A stretch of DNA of 7,500 nt from Caldilinea sp. (GTDB lineage Bacteria > Chloroflexota > Anaerolineae > Caldilineales > Caldilineaceae), in contig JANWYX010000126.1 in NCBI GenBank assembly GCA_025055055.1, forward strand, positions 1-7,500, given 5' to 3'. The notes beneath the pieces are model-generated. The model did not search any database and was not told where the DNA came from. It was given only the letters and a program-made list of their open reading frames with translations. The position numbers were made by a program, and so were the translations under genes. Below, piece by piece: positions 1 to 7,500 of the stretch. Every line of letters starts with the position of its first letter. The first letter of the stretch is position 1.

Positions 1-1565
<1,565 letters not shown>

Positions 1566-1636
1566 AGGACTTACTGTACTCGCTTTCTCAACTGGTTTCG
1601 TTTCAGTAGGCGCCGCCCCGCGCCGCACACCCCTGG

Positions 1637-1672
1637 CAGACCGCAAGGTCTTGGGTGATTCAAGAAGGCGCA
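1637..1672 (-). repeat. Imperfect 36-base direct repeat, copy B (sat leader)
   Basis: This copy matches the one at 1741-1776 at 27 of 36 positions and lies 104 bases from it. On the minus strand the best conserved core is CTTGAATCA, followed by C or T, then CC. It is followed by a small hairpin in which AGACC pairs with GGTCT around a TTGC loop. The copy sits inside the predicted 5' leader of sat-cysC. Its role is unknown; an operator site or a structured RNA element are both possible. Confidence 0.5.
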
Positions 1673-1722
1673 GCCATGAGCAGCGACTACGGGTTTGCCG
1701 AAATTTTTGTTCAATTCAACCG

Positions 1723-1751
1723 ATTGTACGCCCTCGACGCCAGACCACCGG
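1723..1751 (-). promoter_or_regulatory. Possible sat-cysC promoter (-10 TACAAT, no consensus -35)
   Basis: On the minus strand TACAAT lies at 1728-1723, in the context CGTACAAT also found at the leader promoter near 6482. The hexamer 17 bases upstream is CCGGTG, far from TTGACA, and falls inside repeat copy A. If real, transcription would start near 1717 and give a leader of about 150 bases. An activator-dependent promoter using the repeat is an inference only. Confidence 0.25.
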
Positions 1752-1776
1752 GCCTCGGATGATTCAAGGAAGCGCC
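1741..1776 (-). repeat. Imperfect 36-base direct repeat, copy A (upstream of possible sat promoter)
   Basis: This is the partner of the copy at 1637-1672. The core on the minus strand is CTTGAATCATCC, and the following hairpin pairs AGGCC with GGTCT around CGGT. One A-T pair of copy B is replaced here by a G-T wobble, so the fold is kept although the bases differ. It overlaps the -35 region of the possible sat-cysC promoter. The rest of the 1566-1824 gap holds no reading frame or clear intrinsic terminator that I could find. Confidence 0.5.
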
Positions 1777-1824
1777 GCTGCGAGCAGTGCCCGGAATCCC
1801 TCGCACGATGGCGATACTGCCTTT

Positions 1825-2666
<842 letters not shown>

Positions 2667-2670
<4 letters not shown>

Positions 2671-3353
2671 GCGGCAAGCTCCAAAGTATGCGCCGGCGTC
2701 GCAGGCCGCTGAGGAAACGTTGCGTACTGCGCCAGCAGCGCGTCGACAATGCGTTGAAACGCGGCGTCGTCGCCGGCGCGCAAGGCGTCCAGCGCAGGGC
2801 TTTCTACAAGCGCGTACCAGAATTCGACGCGGCGACGGAACGGGTGCACGCGACGCTGAACGACCGGGCGCAGCGCCTGGGCGCGCTCCAGAAACGCGCC
2901 GTACTCCGGGCCGATCTCCGCTTCCAGGCGGCGGCGCAGCGTAACCGCCAGCGCAGGTGCAGCGCCGCCGGTGCCGATTGCCACCGTCAACAGGCCGCGT
3001 CGAAAGGTCGAGACCGCATGAAAGTTGCAGCGGTCGATGACATCCATCACGTTGACAAGCTGGTTGTTGGCTGCCCCCTCCGCCCAGATCAGATCGTGCA
3101 CGGCAGGATCGTTTGTGGCTGCAAAGACGACGGCTGCGCCGACAAGGTCGCCCGGCTGATAACGGCGGCGCAGCCATTCGATTTCGCCGGCGCGGGCGCG
3201 CGCCTCCACTTCGGGCGCAGCCGAAGGCGCAATCACGCGCACGCGCGCGCCCACTTCGAGCAGACCGGAGATTTTGTGCACAATTTCACCCTTTGCGCCG
3301 ACGAGGATGACCAGTTTATTCTCAAGCACCAGATTAATTGGATAGGTCTTCAT
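2667..3353 (-). CDS. sirC: Precorrin-2 dehydrogenase (siroheme synthase N-domain type, SirC/Met8p-like)
   Basis: This 228-residue protein corresponds to the N-terminal half of E. coli CysG. It oxidises precorrin-2 to sirohydrochlorin with NAD and, in Met8p/CysG-like members, also inserts iron. Visible are the N-terminal strand YPINLVLENKLVILVG (4-19), FAATND (77-82) with the likely catalytic Asp82, NVMDVIDRCNFHAVSTFRRG (101-120) and LTVAIGTGGAAPALA (122-136). The dinucleotide loop reads VGAKGEIVHK (18-27) instead of the usual GGGxVAxxK, so a glycine is replaced. ATG at 3353 is chosen because AAGGAGG stands 13 bases upstream. An in-frame ATG at 3377 would overlap the cysH stop as ATGA but has no Shine-Dalgarno site and would place the AAGGAGG inside the gene. 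The stop overlaps the start of cobA. Whether this protein also performs the chelatase step is unknown; no CbiX/SirB-type chelatase is seen in the window. Confidence 0.9.
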
Positions 3354-3364
3354 TGCGCTCGCTT

Positions 3365-3373
3365 CTCCTCCTT

Positions 3374-3374
<1 letters not shown>
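3365..3374 (-). promoter_or_regulatory. Ribosome binding site deciding the precorrin-2 dehydrogenase start
   Basis: On the minus strand AAAGGAGGAG reads from 3374 to 3365, directly after the cysH stop codon. Its AAGGAGG core lies 13 bases, and its second GGAG 11 bases, before ATG 3353. It lies downstream of the alternative ATG at 3377, which argues against that start. Confidence 0.75.
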
Positions 3375-5828
<2,454 letters not shown>

Positions 5829-5869
5829 GCATTGCTCCTTTCTGAAAAGCCAACAAACCTACACTCCCT

Positions 5870-5916
5870 GCCCGACTGCGTCATTCATAGACGCCATCAA
5901 ACAAACGACGCCGGGC
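5870..5916 (-). promoter_or_regulatory. Inverted repeat with alternative pairing in the cysI 5' leader
   Basis: On the minus strand GCCCGGCGTC (5916-5907) can pair with GACGC (5882-5878) and CGGGC (5874-5870), ten pairs with a three-base bulge. A second GCGTC at 5894-5890 can pair with the same GACGC around the loop TATGAAT. The two folds exclude each other. The element ends about 30 bases before the cysI ribosome binding site, which it does not cover. Function is unknown. Confidence 0.35.
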
Positions 5917-5923
5917 AAGGCTC

Positions 5924-5934
5924 GAACCGGGTTC
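5924..5934. promoter_or_regulatory. Short palindrome GAACCGGGTTC upstream of cysI
   Basis: Two five-base arms, GAACC and GGTTC, flank a single G. With a one-base centre it is more likely a protein-binding DNA site than an RNA hairpin. A site this short could arise by chance. Confidence 0.2.
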
Positions 5935-5953
5935 AGTTTTTACAGCGTTGGGA

Positions 5954-6141
<188 letters not shown>

Positions 6142-6243
6142 AGCGCCCTTTGCTTTCTGTTGATGTGGATGGTCAACCGTGAAAGCCTCGATCGGGTTCC
6201 TGCAGAGGTTCAACCATATGAGTGTGAACCCAGGCTTCAACCC

Positions 6244-6309
<66 letters not shown>

Positions 6310-6319
<10 letters not shown>

Positions 6320-6408
6320 CTCGCCCGCTTGCACGCGCGCAGACAACAACAGCATGCACAGGCCATACAAATGGTATGGAAGATGACGATTGTGGCGTTG
6401 CGCATCAT
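6310..6408 (-). CDS. Poly-cysteine leader peptide, 32 codons
   Basis: Two adjacent ATG codons (6408 and 6405) open a short frame that begins MMRNATIVIFHT and contains CMACACCCCLRAC, ending KRASSA before TGA. Seven of 32 residues are cysteine (14, 17, 19-22 and 26), using TGT and TGC codons. It lies 68 bases after the predicted transcription start, and its stop is 20 bases before the extended terminator stem. Gene, tract and terminator are in the order of a classical amino-acid attenuator, here for cysteine, ahead of the sulfate-assimilation operon. Poly-cysteine leader frames with this role are known from mycobacteria. There is no good Shine-Dalgarno site before the ATG. A TTG at 6444 in the same frame is an alternative start with AGAGG too close to it. 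The peptide itself probably has no other job. Confidence 0.65.
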
Positions 6409-6424
6409 GTCGTCTGCGTTCCGG

Positions 6425-6440
6425 TTTCGTTCGGACGAAA
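6425..6440 (-). promoter_or_regulatory. Small hairpin before the leader peptide
   Basis: TTTCGT and ACGAAA form a perfect six-base stem around a four-base loop (CCGA on the minus strand). It lies in the predicted 5' leader, 16 bases before ATG 6408. It may affect pausing or translation start; nothing more can be said. Confidence 0.3.
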
Positions 6441-6481
6441 TCAACGGCCTCTGACAAACTTATCTTTCAAACTGGTGCCGT

Positions 6482-6510
6482 ATTGTACGTAACGTTCCGG
6501 ATCGTGTCAA
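6482..6510 (-). promoter_or_regulatory. Sigma-70-type promoter of the cys leader and operon
   Basis: On the minus strand a perfect -35 TTGACA (6510-6505) is separated by exactly 17 bases from TACAAT (6487-6482), one mismatch from consensus. Transcription would start near 6476. It lies about 40 bases after the stop of the peptidase gene and reads towards the leader peptide, the terminator and cysI. The strong sequence fits a promoter controlled mainly after initiation, by attenuation. Confidence 0.75.
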
Positions 6511-6521
6511 ATCGACAATCA

Positions 6522-6541
6522 GCGCAGCGCAATTTCTGCGC
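6522..6541 (-). terminator. Weak hairpin after the peptidase gene
   Basis: GCGCAG and CTGCGC form a six-base stem around eight bases, eight bases past the peptidase stop codon. The minus-strand continuation TGATTGTCGATTT is only partly T-rich, so termination would be weak. Read-through from the peptidase gene into the cys leader is possible. Confidence 0.25.
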
Positions 6542-6548
6542 ATGAGGC

Positions 6549-7500
<952 letters not shown>

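Noticed and set aside
1637..1776. CRISPR-like array from the 36-base repeats
   Set aside because: Only two copies exist, with 75% identity and a 68-base gap, and there are no cas genes nearby.
2671..3177. N-terminal extension of the SUMT frame (450 residues in total), as if a fused CysG
   Set aside because: The extra residues have no dehydrogenase motifs; the true dehydrogenase is in another frame of the same DNA, and the SUMT start is fixed by ATGA overlap and GGAG.
5910..5940. TPsiC-arm-like GGTTCGAGCC on the minus strand, suggesting a tRNA
   Set aside because: The flanking bases do not form a five-pair T stem, and no acceptor stem, D arm or anticodon arm can be placed around it.

Overview
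The window carries an assimilatory sulfate-reduction operon read entirely on the minus strand, with the end of an unrelated peptidase gene upstream of it. The DNA is GC-rich, genes overlap or nearly touch, and Shine-Dalgarno sites are strong (AAGGAG, AAGGAGG), so the source is a high-GC bacterium. The protein set (fused ATP sulfurylase/APS kinase, CysI-type sulfite reductase, FeS-type CysH, split siroheme synthase) would fit Chloroflexota, but that is a low-confidence guess.

Layout in transcription order, right to left. 7500-6549: 3' part of an M20 metallopeptidase of the carboxypeptidase G2 type. 6548-5829: a 720-base stretch with no ordinary gene. It holds a near-consensus promoter (TTGACA, 17 bases, TACAAT), a 32-codon cysteine-rich reading frame containing CACCCC, a strong intrinsic terminator 20 bases past its stop codon, a second short frame ending in CPLCICR, and a long hairpin starting a few bases after that stop. 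5828-4074: cysI. 4111-3374: cysH. 3353-2667: precorrin-2 dehydrogenase. 2670-1825: uroporphyrinogen-III C-methyltransferase. 1824-1566: an intergenic region with two imperfect 36-base direct repeats flanking a possible -10 box. 1565 to the left edge: sat-cysC, whose 3' end lies outside the window.

The genes form one pathway. Sat-CysC activates sulfate to APS and PAPS, CysH reduces the activated sulfate to sulfite, and CysI reduces sulfite to sulfide. The two tetrapyrrole enzymes make the sirohydrochlorin needed for the siroheme of CysI. No flavoprotein partner (CysJ), cysteine synthase, sulfate transporter or dedicated ferrochelatase is present in the window.

The most interesting feature is the leader upstream of cysI. 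Promoter, poly-cysteine peptide, an upstream near-copy of the terminator's 3' arm, and the terminator lie in the order expected of a cysteine-sensing transcription attenuator. A second cysteine-ending peptide followed by a 21-base-pair hairpin lies between this terminator and cysI, so the leader may have two stages.
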